Shown here: piece after piece, positions 31,549-44,800 of the stretch | Numbering within the stretch: position 1 is the stretch's first letter | Layout: each line of letters begins with the position of its first letter | NCBI GenBank assembly: GCA_000310025.1 | Contig: FN648626.1 | Coordinates: forward strand, 40,511-104,510 | Direction of reading: 5' to 3' | Length of the DNA stretch: 64,000 nucleotides | Source of the DNA: Ectocarpus siliculosus | Taxonomy: Eukaryota > Sar > Phaeophyceae > Ectocarpales > Ectocarpaceae | The notes under the pieces: generated by a model | Told to the model about the DNA's origin: nothing | Seen by the model: the letters and a program-made list of their open reading frames with translations, nothing else | Databases searched by the model: none | Made by a program: the position numbers and the translations under genes

Positions 31549-32250
31549 ATGCCGGTCGAAGACTGACGATTTTTTCGGGTGCGCGTGAGGTCGCCTCTAA
31601 CATTCGTTTGCTCATAATAATAATCATAATAATCGTACGAACAGACGAAGAAGGTACAATAAGGTACTGGGTAGAGAGAACAGAACGAACGGTTTTTTGT
31701 AATTCATTGTGAAGACAACAACGGCAGTGCTGGGTTCGTCCATGGATAGCTTTTGCAGCACTTTTTTTTTTTTAACTATTGGTGCATAAAACGACTTCTT
31801 CATGGATGGGTAATGAGAGGTTTCAATTCAACTACTACAGTAACTTACTTACTGGAGTATGGAGGGTGCTCGTTGTTCTTATGCATGGCATGTACCGGGC
31901 AGTAGTAGGTGACAAAAATATATCGCATCATCAATATTCACAGCTAATAATGTTAGTCCACGACGACGAGGATGTCAAACGATAGGTTTGTTTCGGAAAG
32001 CTATCGGTGCCAACGCCGCCCGCCCACGATATCAGCTATGGAGTAATCGAGCTTTGAAAATTGAACATTGTTCAGGGGGCATGACATCTTATGTCATCTA
32101 CTCTGTGTATGGAACTCTTTGTCGTGCTCGGTGGGCGAGCGTGTCGCGGTGTGCGCCCTCGACTTTATTAACGGCTAAAAACATGGAAAGCTTCAGACAG
32201 GCAACGCGACGATACTCGTCGAGTTGCTATCGCAATTTTCCAACCACCGA
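31549..32250 (+). repeat. X repeat, copy 3
   Basis: Starts with ggtcgaagactgacgatttt, as at bases 1 and 1484, carries a shortened S segment (31630-31720), then the X body through gtgacaaaaatatatcgcat and the end motif cgacgatactcgtcgagttg. Confidence 0.75.
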
Positions 32251-35200
32251 GCTTTTATGATTTCGTCGACTGCCGTACCTGCCAGAGACTCGCTTAGAGA
32301 ACCTCCAACCCGAAACGAATGCATTGTGAAGGGTTAGGAAGTTTCGCGACCCGCAGGTGCGATTGCAGCGCGGCAGTCATGGTGGGGGGGACAGAGGCAA
32401 GGCGCCCCTACTTCCGTCGGTAGTCACTACCGGGAACAGATGACCGGCTGCCAAGTCCCAACCTAAGTGCTTTGCCGCTAAAATGCACGCGTTCACTGCG
32501 CGAACCGCACAAGTGTGTGGGCTGTCCATGTCTGCCAGGTCTGCAACTGACTTCGCCGACATTCGGAGCGTCCTTCCGAATGCGAAAAAAACTCAACCCC
32601 GCCCCATCTGGCAAGCCCAACACTTGTGATCCTAGGGTGAAAATCAAAGCGAAACCCGGCGCATGGGTTAGAATGCCAGGGCGTACAGCGACATGTCCCT
32701 TGTAATGAATATCCGCTCGCCCACCGAAGGCGAGAGTTGCGCCCGCATTCGCATACGTTTTGAAGCTAAAGGTCAAGGTTGTGGGCAACTAGCGGTGCGG
32801 CCTGCTGTGTTGGAACCTCACCGTGTTTTTGCTATTCGGAGAAGAGCGTAACGTACAATTCCACAACATGGGAATCCCAGGGATTCCCAACCCGTTCGAT
32901 TAAAGTTCACGGGTCGTACTTTCCCAACTGCTCCCGATACGCCGTAACGTGGAGAGGAAACGCTTTCCAAGCGAATCAGCCGCATACCGCCGGGTGTGAC
33001 CGGTTATGTACGACTGTCGTACCGTTCCCCTGCAAATGCAGACAACGTCTTTGCCCAGACGAATACGAGCGGGCAAATCGGACAAATCGCACAAATCGGT
33101 CATATCGGTGGCGATTTTACATGTTCAGGCTTGCCCGACCCTACCCAAAATTGATTCGAGCACGTTGCCGGGGCCGGTCTTGCAAGAGGTCACGATCGAT
33201 GGCCATATGCGGAAGGGCGAGGGGTGGAGCTGGTTGGAAAGATGGGCGCCCACGTTCGAACAGAACTTAAATTGGCCGACATACTCTGTGCGACACCCGT
33301 AGCACACCGCAACACGAACACGGTCCCTGGCACTCACCGTCTCGAGGGAGTGTGTGGCATGGCTGGTCGTGAAGAGTTTGCAATTTGGCAGTCCTTATCG
33401 GTGAGGTGCGCGGAGAACCCCGCGTTCGGGCCGCTCCCAGCGGGTGTCGCGGAAGGCCGCAACAGGTCGGCCAAGCGGGCCAAGGCTGGTGTCTGCCCCC
33501 AGAGCCCGATATATCTCTCTGTTCGCAGTTACTCTCTTAGCCTTCCCCACGCGTTTGCGGGCCTCCAGCTCGGGATATGTTCGGGCCGATGTTACACGCG
33601 CGTAGCGAATGTGAAACGCTATTTGGGGGTCGGCAGAGAGGGTTAGTAACCTTTCAATTGTTATTAAGGAGAAAATAGTTTCAGGGTCCGCCCCGCCATA
33701 TTCTGGTTCCTCAGTGAACGAATGGATGATAGCATAGAAAAAGCTTATGATAATCCTCAGGTGGTCCTCTGGCGATCATTTGGAAGGGTGTGTTGCGGCG
33801 CAGGCGAGTGCAGAACCCTTGCTACTTGCAAAGAGATAGGAGTTATTTTCCGTGTGTTTGAGCAATTGGTTTGTACAACGTACGAAGGGAGAACACGCTC
33901 TCCGTGAAGCTTGTTTTCGCGGCCCTTGCGGGCACAAAACATTTGCCTCGAGGAGGAGTTTCGTAATAAAAATGGAGATGCGGTGGCCGTCGCCATCGTG
34001 TACTTACCAATGATGATGCTGGTTGCACACTTACAGTATATCCCAAATGCGATCATACTTCAACTGCTTGGTGTGTGTGATGAGCAGGTCGCTGTTGCAA
34101 AACACATAATAAGATATACTAGGTGTCGCTACAACGAGCAACAGCTGATAGATGTAACTGTCGTCAGACATGTGCGTCCACCACGGGAGAAGTGCGGGTG
34201 ATTTCGAGGGGCACCGCAGTGGAATAGAGCCTTTATCTTTTTTGCAATTGACTTTTTGTGCGTCAGTCTGCCGCCAGCTGCTGGTGGTGCGTCGCAACGT
34301 GTCTCTGTCGGTTAGGCGCCCGCTGTTATGGTGTCGGCGGCTGCCCTCGCTGTCGCCTAGCGGTGGCCCTCTGCCGGCCCGCCCGCATCCTGTGTGCGTT
34401 TGTGTGGATGAGAAATATTCCAACGGGACTGTAGGAAGTGGCTACGCATATGTAGGATTACTAGTCCCCTGGTTTGGTTTCGTGGTTGATCAACTGTGCT
34501 CGGCCTGCGGGAGTGCTTGCTGGGAGTGCTTGCTGTGTCGTGGCACTCTCTCTCTCCCGCCGCGTCTGATCGTGTCTGCTGTCCTAAATATTAGTGATAC
34601 CATCATGTTCAACAGTACTAACAGTGTGTGTGTGAGATAGAGTTGTTCCCCTGAAACACCAACCCCGTCCAGCCGAGATGTTTCATGAAGAAGTCAACCG
34701 CATATGATGACGCATTCATCATCATCGCACATCGATCTCTGCTTGTGCGAAGTGGACCCAGATAGGTGAACTAAATTTCCTGTGCGCGCATCCAACACTG
34801 GTGGTAGCATGGCGCACGTCACACACGATCACCTACCACCACACACAACGCCGCCAGAGACAGCAACTGGTGGCGTGGGCTACGCTATTCTCGTACACGG
34901 GCGAATTTCCTCACGACAAGTTGTGTGTGTTCGTTCAAACTGGACGGGCGCGGGTGAACTTTCATTTTGTCACGGTCTGAAAAGGAGTTTGGTTACAGAC
35001 GACCCTCGCGCCTTCAATAGCTCACCCATCTATCTATGCGTCTGTACACCCAAGACTCGGAAACCCCAGAGACTTCCTTACCACGCCAGTGTCCTTATGA
35101 CCTGAGATCAAACTGGTCAGCCCTTGTGTCATACATAGTGCCGTGGTCACGATCCTGTGTCGTCAGGCCGTGTATGTATTGTTTTTTTCTGGATTTGTGG

Positions 35201-36265
35201 ATGCGGAGACCAGCGGGCCGCTGATAAATCACTCACCAACTACTGCTGTGTACATGTCCCAACTAACCTCCACCGTCTGCACGGTTTCTGCTTTGCTCTG
35301 GACCTCTGCTGACACTGGCACGGTATGGCTTGACTGCTAGAAACTACATCTGGGGCAGCTGGTTCAGCAGCGGTGTACATGTAGATTGATTGTAATAGTC
35401 TGAAGAAATCGATTGCATCATTTTTTTATTCGATCAATTGCCATCATCAGCTCACAGCAGCTGCACCCTCTATTTGCTGGCCGTGGCCGATGTTTGTTGT
35501 CGCTCGCTGTGCTCGCTGTGCGTGCATCGCTGTGCTCGCTGAGCGTGTATTGTCTGGTGTGCGTGTGTGCGTGTTGTGCGTGTGTTCTGCACAGATGCAA
35601 TAGCTAATCTGCTGTGCACTTGCGGTCCGTTGACCCCCCTTTATTTCCAAGTGATACTGCAGTCTAAAACCTAGAATTAAGCGAACAGACACACGCACGC
35701 ACAAACCTTTTGTTCTTGATAGAGCCCTAAATTGTGGCGAGACCCCAGGCGAGATTAGAAATCTCGCTTCTCTCGAATAATACATGCATTGTAGGGCGAG
35801 TTCTATAGTAATAGGTAGGCCGTTATCAACTCTCTTTTCGCCTGGTACGTGGTGTTCGCACTTTTTTCAAGTATCGAAATACCACTGCCTGAGGCATCGG
35901 TACACTGTCGGTTCTTCAAGAAATGCGTTCGTACACGAGGGGTACATGATGAGTGAGTGCGTCCCCGCTTCTGTTCTCAAGCAAGAAACAAAAGGAACAG
36001 GAATTCGCCAGCTTGGGACTACATAGAGCAACGCCGACGATGTTCGTCGCCTGTCTTTCCGACGAAGTTTCATAGCTTTGTGTCGACTTACAGTCCAGGA
36101 TCAAAGCGTGTTGCATTTCGTCAAGCAAGTCGTGTTGCCAAGATCGTGCCAAGGTTGCAAAGCGAAACAATGTTTCGAATACTCTCGGAGATAAATCGTT
36201 GAACTTGCCTCCTGCACCTGCCACCCCTCCGTAAAGATTCAGACGATTCAGGTGTTGGCAAACGC
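32251..36265. other. Low-repeat intergenic region upstream of the fucosyltransferase gene
   Basis: Unlike most of the window, this 4 kb does not match other parts of it. Frames such as 32788-32408 (minus), 33224-33646, 33911-34201 and 36224-35916 (minus) have normal-looking composition, but I recognise no domain and see no convincing exon chain. A GT-rich patch lies at 35555-35590. The last few hundred bases before 36266 would contain the promoter of the downstream gene. No TATA box or other element is clear. Confidence 0.35.
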
Positions 36266-39200
36266 ATGCTTCGCAAGCAGGACCGAGCCATGAGTCACTG
36301 TGAACTCGGACGATCGTTCGCCCACTGGACTGTAGTGGTAGCCGTTCTCTTCGGCTTCACCGCTACGCAGGCGGCGTCGCAGGAGCAAGCCTATTCAAAG
36401 GGATGGATGATTGACATGTTGAACTCCGGGGAGAGTGGACTGTGCAGCCCGTTGTCTCATACCTACAGATGGAGGAATGTGGGCTGGGGAAGCAACCTCA
36501 ATCGTGAGTTTTGCTGACAATAGTCCAAGACCGAACGACGTGCACATCGTGCGTTCGTGCAGTGTTTCTCGTCTCTGATTGCTTTTTAGCCCCGGCATTA
36601 ATCACGGGGGACGCCTGATGCCGTAAGGACAGCAGTTCACACGCGTCGAATGACGCCCCTGATAACCGCTCCATGTCCTTCATGGGGAACTAGTGCCAGA
36701 GCAGAGCTCCATACCGTAGTTTGAAATTTGGCCTTGGGCAACAGACTAACATCCCAATACACCGACCGTAGAGCAGATGATAAACTCTTGAGTGACTACT
36801 TCCAGGGTTCGAACACAATTTTTGACCACACAACACTCGGAACAAAATGAAACCCTGCATCATCGACTGGTACATGTATAATGCTCTCAAGCATTCATTT
36901 CGGCTTTCGTTTGTGCGGAACATACTCTGAATATCGATGCCGCTGGCGGGAAGGGTTCTTGGCGCTCTGGCTTCAAAACATCGTCCGTGACAGTGAAAGT
37001 AACGACTTCGGGCTGGACGTCACGCCGGGGTTCTTCGGAGGTACCAAGTGCCCCGTGGCGTCAAAAAGAACGGTAATGTGTCGCAGATGTTTGGAACAGT
37101 TGCATTGCTCACCAAGGTTGTCGATGGGGTCCTCTTGCCAAGAAACAACGCCGCGAGAGATCAACAACGGCGAACCTACTCGCGTTCAGAGCCCAATTTT
37201 CAACGACGTGATTCAGTGGGCAACCGGGGCAATTGTTTCGTTTCGTAAACACGCAGGGTGAGGACATCTCCGGGTGGAAGTGCTTTTTTCAGCGAATGCC
37301 TCGTTTGTGCGTCTTTGAATCTGACGAGGTGATACGGGCAGCACCACAGGTAGGTGTCGCCTTGGGTCCTTTACGTCGACCCCGGTCTACGTCAACGAAC
37401 CGGAAGAATATGACCAATCGTCAAGCCGATCTAAACGTAGCCCCTCGTACGCGTTGCTTGTGCATTTGCCGGCCTGTGTTGCCAGTCCTCGAACCCTCCC
37501 TCCATGTAATGATCATGCAGGATCTCGGCAATTTCTTGATTGCCAACTACAAGGAGACCCAAAGGCCCAACCTTCCTCGACCGACCCCCAGAGCACGGCT
37601 CCACGACGAAACTGAGACTGCTGCGGTGAGGCCCGGCTAGTATGGTCATGTTTAGCCCCGCGGATCTCAACGGCATGGGTGGAAAGGTCGCAAGACTAGA
37701 CTAGGCCTTGCCTTTAGCGAACGGTAGCCACGCTCCTGGGGTTAGCCTGGGGTTAGATTCACACAAAGGCGTCGGAAAGACGTCAAACTCGTCGCGCAAC
37801 ATGCGAGAGTCATGAATGTCCCACAGAGAGGCGAAGAAAAATGTAGGTATGTGTGTAGACTACGGAGAGTTATACCGTTGGCCTCCGTGTTGGACGAAAC
37901 GTAGCCAGCACCAGCCAAATGGTTCCCGTGCTCTGTGAACGCGGCATGGATATAAACGAGTTTGAGGCGCTCGATGAAACGCCTTCGGCGGAAATCGCCC
38001 AACGATATTGCTGTAACATCATTCACGTGACCCACGAAATTTCTTCTCGCCCTCAACGACGGTATTTCGAACAAGTGTATCCCCCACTCTTCGTAGTTGA
38101 CCGTCGAGACGCCTGGTTGCCGTGACACGTCCGCCGAGCAGGTTGGACTGTTGCATCAGGCGCTGTTTTCTTGACTGCTGAAATCATCAGGCGCTGTTGT
38201 CTTGACTGCTGAAATCGTTCGCATAGTTGTCAGTGACATGAAACTCCAGGGACAATTCGATCGTGGCAGTCTGTGGGGTTCGGCAGTGGGCTACGTAGCC
38301 CCACGGTGTGCATGCAACGGTCCACGGATGCTCAAGGAACCCCTTGGTAAACCTATGGAACTCTAGCTTATTCCATCAGGCTCCATGAAATACGCCATGG
38401 AAACTACCACGGTGATTCCTCGGAAAAGCCGTGCATACGCCACGGCATGGTCGACAACGATTCCCTTAGGATCACAAGATGTTCGATAACGTTTATACCA
38501 CCCGTCCATGTTACGTGTTCGCATTCAACGTCGAAGATCTTGATCAACGATTGCGCTTGGCCATTTCGGTGCTTCACGCTCGGCAACGATTCCCTTAGGA
38601 TCACAAGATGTTCGATAACGTTTATACCACCCGTCCATGTTACGTGTTCGCATTCAACGTCGAAGATCTTGATCAACGATTGCGATTGGCCATGTCGGTG
38701 CTTCACGCTTCGCAACAGGCGTTGCTCGGGTATGTGTATTCGAACATGCAGCCTTGGTTCAAGGAGGACACGGACTCTATTCTTGGAGACAATGACGTGG
38801 TTTCTGTCAGGTGCGGGAAACAGTGACAAAATATCTACTCCACATCACTTCGTCGGGGTCGCCTCAAGTACTAATCTCTGTCCTTGAGATGCGCGTGTGA
38901 CGTGAATTAATTGGATGACTCACGCCCGATAATAATGTCATGGTGTATCAGATCCGGGAAGTACGTAGCTATCCACGTTCGGCGGGGCGACAAGGTGATG
39001 AGGGAGGCGTCCAGGACAGAGGTCGAGGTAAGGGCCCACTGTATACATCAGGTGGGCGCATACGAACGTCATCGTCAGTTAACGACGACACTTGCCAAGC
39101 CCTGCCGAACGAGACGCGCGTATCGAACGCCACCATGTTTCACGCGAAACCCGGCTGTTGTTGATAAGTGGGAAAACAAATGTCATATTGAATATTCAAT

Positions 39201-41850
39201 GTCAGTCATTAGAGTTTGCACTCCTGTAAACAACAGTAAGCAGGTATTCACCTAAGGAGTATTACCGGAATAGTCTTCGGTACAAATGTTGATTCAGTAA
39301 TCGGATCATTGTAAACACGTACGGGTTATACATTGAACCATAGAGGTATGGTACATCGGACTGTTGTCCCACAGGACAATCTAGCAACGTTGCCAAAGGT
39401 CGGATTAACCGTCTACTACCGTGATCGGTACGTGGCAATAGCCCGCGTGTGTTTCCTTTTCGTGATGACAGGGGATGGCTCGCGCCCGTGGTGCTCGCTC
39501 CTACTCGCTCACTATGTTTTCTCCTCGCTTTTCTCCTTCTCTACTTTACGCACCAACCCCCAGCGAGGGATGACGTGCATGGGCTGGCTCGAGTGGCCTG
39601 CTTTGCCTTGTGTTGGTTTGTATCGTTCTGTTTGTTAGTTTGTTGTTTGTCGCTAAGGCGTGTGTCTTTCTCTGTCTGAGTCTTTCTCTTTCCCTTTGCT
39701 TCTGTCCATCTTCTGTCCATCTGCTATTTTCCTTTCTTTTCCTTTCTCATTATGTTTCTTTTCTTTGTACTTTTTCTATATTTTTCCAATCTATAGGGCT
39801 ACCTCGCATAGCGTGCAGAGAGGCGAGCGGAATGGCCTAGACTATCTGTCGTTGACTTTTATTGGCTTGCGGACCCTTGGGGTCCATTATATTTTCGTAT
39901 ACCTTTTTTGGGGTAAGTCAGCCTGTGACCACGGGAATCGACCCCGTCAAGTGTTAGACTAGTACGGACAGAAGAAGATATTGAGCAGAGAGAACGGAAC
40001 GGTTTTTAATGTGAAGACAATAACAACAACTTTCGGCCAACTAAGCGCCAATACAACCATATCATCTGGTCTACAACACAAGTGTACTTTACACTCACTC
40101 TGTGAGCCTCTGCACACAGTGGCCACTGCCAGGGATACCACCTACACAGGTTTACATCACAACAGATTATCAGCTCTCGTTACATGACAGGGGGGGCATC
40201 AGCAGCGTCATCTGCACAAGCGTCGCGTACAGCCCAAGATCAGCAGAACGCATCGAGTTCCGAAGAATCTACCGCTGGCCAGCACTTCTTCTTCGGGGCA
40301 CGTGAGGACTTCCATCAAGTTCGTCGGCCTCATCCCCGACTTCGTTTGGGTGGTCCATTTGACGTTCTACGCGCTTTGTAAATTCTACGCGTCCGACAAG
40401 CTACCCTCAACGTCTACCCGTCCATAGGGGGATCGTTATTCAGAGACATCGTAATTTCTCCGCATTTTTCCGCGGATTTTTCGAAAAGGAAATACCTGAG
40501 TTCGGCGGGACATCAGGTAAACGGTAGACATACCGTTAATTCGGCAGGTTCTTCGGCAGCTTAGCCAAGAAAAAGGCACGTACATCAGAGACGCTTGCCA
40601 CTACATCGGCCTACATCGCCGTCTACACCAGGTACTCATCAAGCGTGAGCCTTCCTGGTACATTCGCGGGACTGTCTCGTCTAGTTCGACCTGTCCTCCG
40701 CGTCGTCATGATGGATCAGCCCACGACGGACGCTCACGACCTACCTGACAACCTCAATAAATCTGTCGGATCATTTTATGGACATGGGTTTGAAAAATGG
40801 AAAGCTGATGCTCTGGGTACCGTTTGAAAAATGGAAAGCTGATGCTCTGGGTACCATCAGCATGAGGCGACCGCACGTATTTCACATTGTTGATGGTCGT
40901 CCGTGCCTGAAGTCCAAAGCCCGCGCCAAGCACGGCCGCCCGCAACTTCGTTCGGACACCGCGAGTCCCACTGCAGGAGCTGCATCATCTACCGCGTCTG
41001 CACCGGACGCGAAGGAAACTGCGAATAAAGGCGACGCCGGCAAGGTAGCCGAAGACGAAGATTCCGCGAGCAAAGCCGAGCTCCTTGTTCAACCCGTCGC
41101 CGCACTCGCACCATCGACCGTTCTCTGGTACACCGCTCCAGCTACACCGACTCGAATATTAGCCAAGTCTTCAGATCCTATGGACGTCTCTCCCGCTATT
41201 CTATGGACGAACGACATAAGAATCAGCAACCGGGCATTCTGTCCAACAGCATTGCAGTGTGGCGTGGTCTTCTTGAAAAATATCAATACCACGCGCGCGT
41301 GCGGAAGGATGTTTTGGTAAAGAAATTCCGGGCAATGACCATGGAGGACGATGAGGACCTGGAAGTATTTTTTCTTCGTTTGGCCGACAAGTGAAATGAG
41401 CTGGTTTTTATGGGGAAAGCAATCGACGACGACGATGTTTTATCGTTCATCTTGGACCAGCTGCCGCCCTACTATGAACGGATCAAGTACCAAGCTGAGT
41501 CGCAAGACGACTTCGACCTACAAGAAGCGATGATTATTATGCGCAACATGCACGCTAACCGAATGGAAAACGACAGCCGAAATTCGCGCGCTGCCAAGGG
41601 CCGCTCTTCCGCAATGGCGGCATCAACCACCAAGTTCTGCACGTTTTGTTGAAAGAATGGTGATGAAAAAACAAGGTTGTTTCAAGAAACACGGCCAAAG
41701 GCCGGCGGGACACGCTCCCGGCGGCAGGAACGGCGAATGGTGCAGTTTGCACAGCACGTCTCGCCATGATAATACGAACTGCAGCGGTCATACAAAACAA
41801 CGGCGGCGGCAACAGGCGCCAGCACCTTGGACGTCAAAGTGGACAATGAC

Positions 41851-41883
<33 letters not shown>

Positions 41884-44800
41884 GGCGCCGCCGCAATCAA
41901 GGCGGCCACTACAACAACAACAACAACGGCGGCAACAACAACAGCGACAACAACAACAACAACGGGGGACACTGGAGCAATAACAGCAACTACAACGGCG
42001 CTCCGCACCAGGCCAATTTTGGTCAACTAGTTCCCGCCCTGTCATCCACCACTATGGTTCCTGCGTACAACCCTGCCGGACAGCCCCCTCCGAGTTCTGC
42101 TACGGCCCTTTCCCTTCTACCTTCCGGCGTGGGGTTTCCGTTCCTCGCGTCGCACGCCGCCCCGGAGCCGCTTCGTTTCACCATGACCGTCGACACCGGC
42201 GTCTCCAGCCACTTCCTGGACACCAATCGTCTGCCGGACATCACCAAGCACATGACTGAGTACACCAAAACTGACCCGCCGCTCGTCATCGACGTCGCCT
42301 GCAAAGAGAAGCCTCAAGGTACCACCATGGGGGCTCTCAAGGTCAACGTCTCTGATAGCCACGGCGTCGCCCGCACCATCCGCCTTCCGTTCTTCTGCGT
42401 GCCCAACCTGGGGCGCCACCTGTTTTCAGGAGGGACAGCGACGAAGCATGGGGTGGGAGTGCTGTTTGGACCACTGTCGGCTTGCCTGGATATGGGATCA
42501 CCCCAAATTCCTGTTCAACCGGACGACAACTGCGACACGCTCTTCCGCTTCGACCTGGCCATCGCTACCGATAGCGTGGCTACGCAACATGCGTTCACCA
42601 CAATTTCTGGCTTGGATCTTCCGCGTGGACGAGCCAACGTGACGATCGTCTAGCTTCCGTCGCCCACCACTACTGCTGATAATTCTACAACGAATTATGT
42701 TCAGCATACTGTTTTGGCTTGGGTTCAGTCAGCCAAGGCCTCCGCTCACAGCGACGGCACCGCGCAGCCTCTTCAAGTTTTCAGCACCGGCCTGATCGGC
42801 CCCATTTCGCCTCCTGCACTCGGCGGCAATACGCCACAGCAGAACAGCATCTCCGAACGCGAAGGACGGACTATCATTGACCTTGACGCGCTCCATTTTG
42901 AACCACCAGATGTAACTCCTACAGTCAGCACTTCGGAAAAGTCTGTTTTTGACGTCGAAGACGAGCCTGACCCACCGGACGAGGACTTCATCAACAAGGG
43001 TACTTCGCTTTCGGAGCAAGCGGACACCGAGCCTACAAAACACCAGTTTAAGCGACGCCACCAGCAGCCGCGGCCGCTCCGCCGCTCAAGATCCACGCGC
43101 GGGCAAGATAAGTTCACGACTGCGCTCATCGGTCACCAGGGAACTCCCGCAGCCCGACAGGGCAACCACTCGGCAAGCTACAGCTCTGCAGCAGCTCAAT
43201 TTGGCAACCATCAACTCCTTCTACGGCGCCCTTGAGGGTCGTTCTTAACGAAGAAATCTGATCTCGAAATCACATTTCGATATAAGAATAATAGAGTCGG
43301 ATCTACCCAAATCCGGACAGAAATGGCCTGTGTGTCTTGACGGGAGATCTGCCAAATGGAAACGAATCTCTGCAGTCCACCACGAACAACCCGAGAGGTC
43401 CGCCGCCTGCCTTCTGCCAGATTGCTGTTGTAACGTACTGCGAATACGTGGCCACACCACATGGGGAGCTGTCGCTCCCGAGAAGCACACACCAAACGCG
43501 TACATGGCCTCTGTGCGGTACTGGCACGATGTCTATGAATGTGACACTTTGAATCGACCCTCGTCCGACGGAAAGCCGCCAATTCGTCTGTGCATTTGAA
43601 GTTCGACCACCCCCGGGAGATTGCCCCACACACCAACACATCCCACACACGTTTTTTTTCGGGACCAGTCACGTTCAACAACGATGCGCAGTCACCCTTC
43701 CTTTGGGTTGGCTTTTAGTGCTCTTTCTTTCCTCTGTGCTCGGCGGTGGATGGAGTTCGTGTGGATGGGGGTAGGTGGGCACGCGCCGTGTATGCGAGTA
43801 GACCGTGGTCCGGCAACTATGGACGCTGTTCACCCAAATCGGGATCCGATTAAATTATTTCACCTTTTTTCAAATCCCGATTTGGTTTTGGGTCGTCCTG
43901 TTGTAAGTCCTGAAGATTCGACGGGTTCCATAACATTTCAGCCAATCAAAGAAAGAGTTCTGTGGATCTTCCGGTCTGATAACCAAATCTGAATGCGATG
44001 TCGAGATCTGATTTCTTCGTTAAGACCGACCCTGACTTCTACACCGCCGAGTACATTGGAGCTGTTGGCATCGACAACGTTCTTCCGCCGGCAGCAGTGG
44101 AAGTGCCCAACACGTACAAGCAAGCCATGGCCTCACCTCAAACAACCCAATGGCAGAAGGCCATGCGCAAGGAACTTGACAGCCTCAACGACCACGAAGT
44201 CGCCGACCTCATCCTGTTCTCCTCTGTTCCAGCCGGCTACAGCATCATCGGCGCGCGCTGGCTTTTCAGGGTGAAGATGAAGACGGACGGCAGCAACTGC
44301 TCCAGGAACATCGCGGTCCGCTATCACGCCCTTCGCTCGTGGATCAATGAGGATCGCATCCCCCTCGACCACGTCTCACCCTCGGCGATGCTAAGTGACA
44401 TATGAACGAAGCCCCTTGTACGGGAGCTTCAGAACGGCATCATCCGCCAAGTGGAGGGGTTTGCCTAGCCACCAGCAGCTGCATCATCACACAGCTCTGC
44501 CATTCGCACGCGCCACGGGGGATCTACATATTGGAACTTCAACGGGCTGGAATTCCTTCAAGCAACCACGGCATCGCTACATCTCGCCGCGCGACACCGT
44601 CGATCCTTCTTTTCCGCCACTTTCTTTCTTCATTTCTCCGAAATCGTCGTGAGGGGGAGTATGGATGCCGAACCGACGGCCACGGCGACTACATCTACCC
44701 GGTAGCACAAGACAACTGCTTCTAAGCCGGAGCAGAAAACTCCCTACTTCAGGAATGCAGCAGCAGTCATTGGCCAAAGGCCCTGAATTCTTGTCAGTGT

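Noticed and set aside
38404-38887. Frames of 141-146 codons on both strands with internal repetition
   Set aside because: Their repetition is the 129 bp tandem duplication. The real coding frame is the plus-strand exon 38599-38810, supported by splice phase and similarity to GT23 enzymes.
41827-42030. Threonine-rich 67-codon frame
   Set aside because: Translation of a (CAA/ACA)n microsatellite in the wrong frame of the copia gag region.
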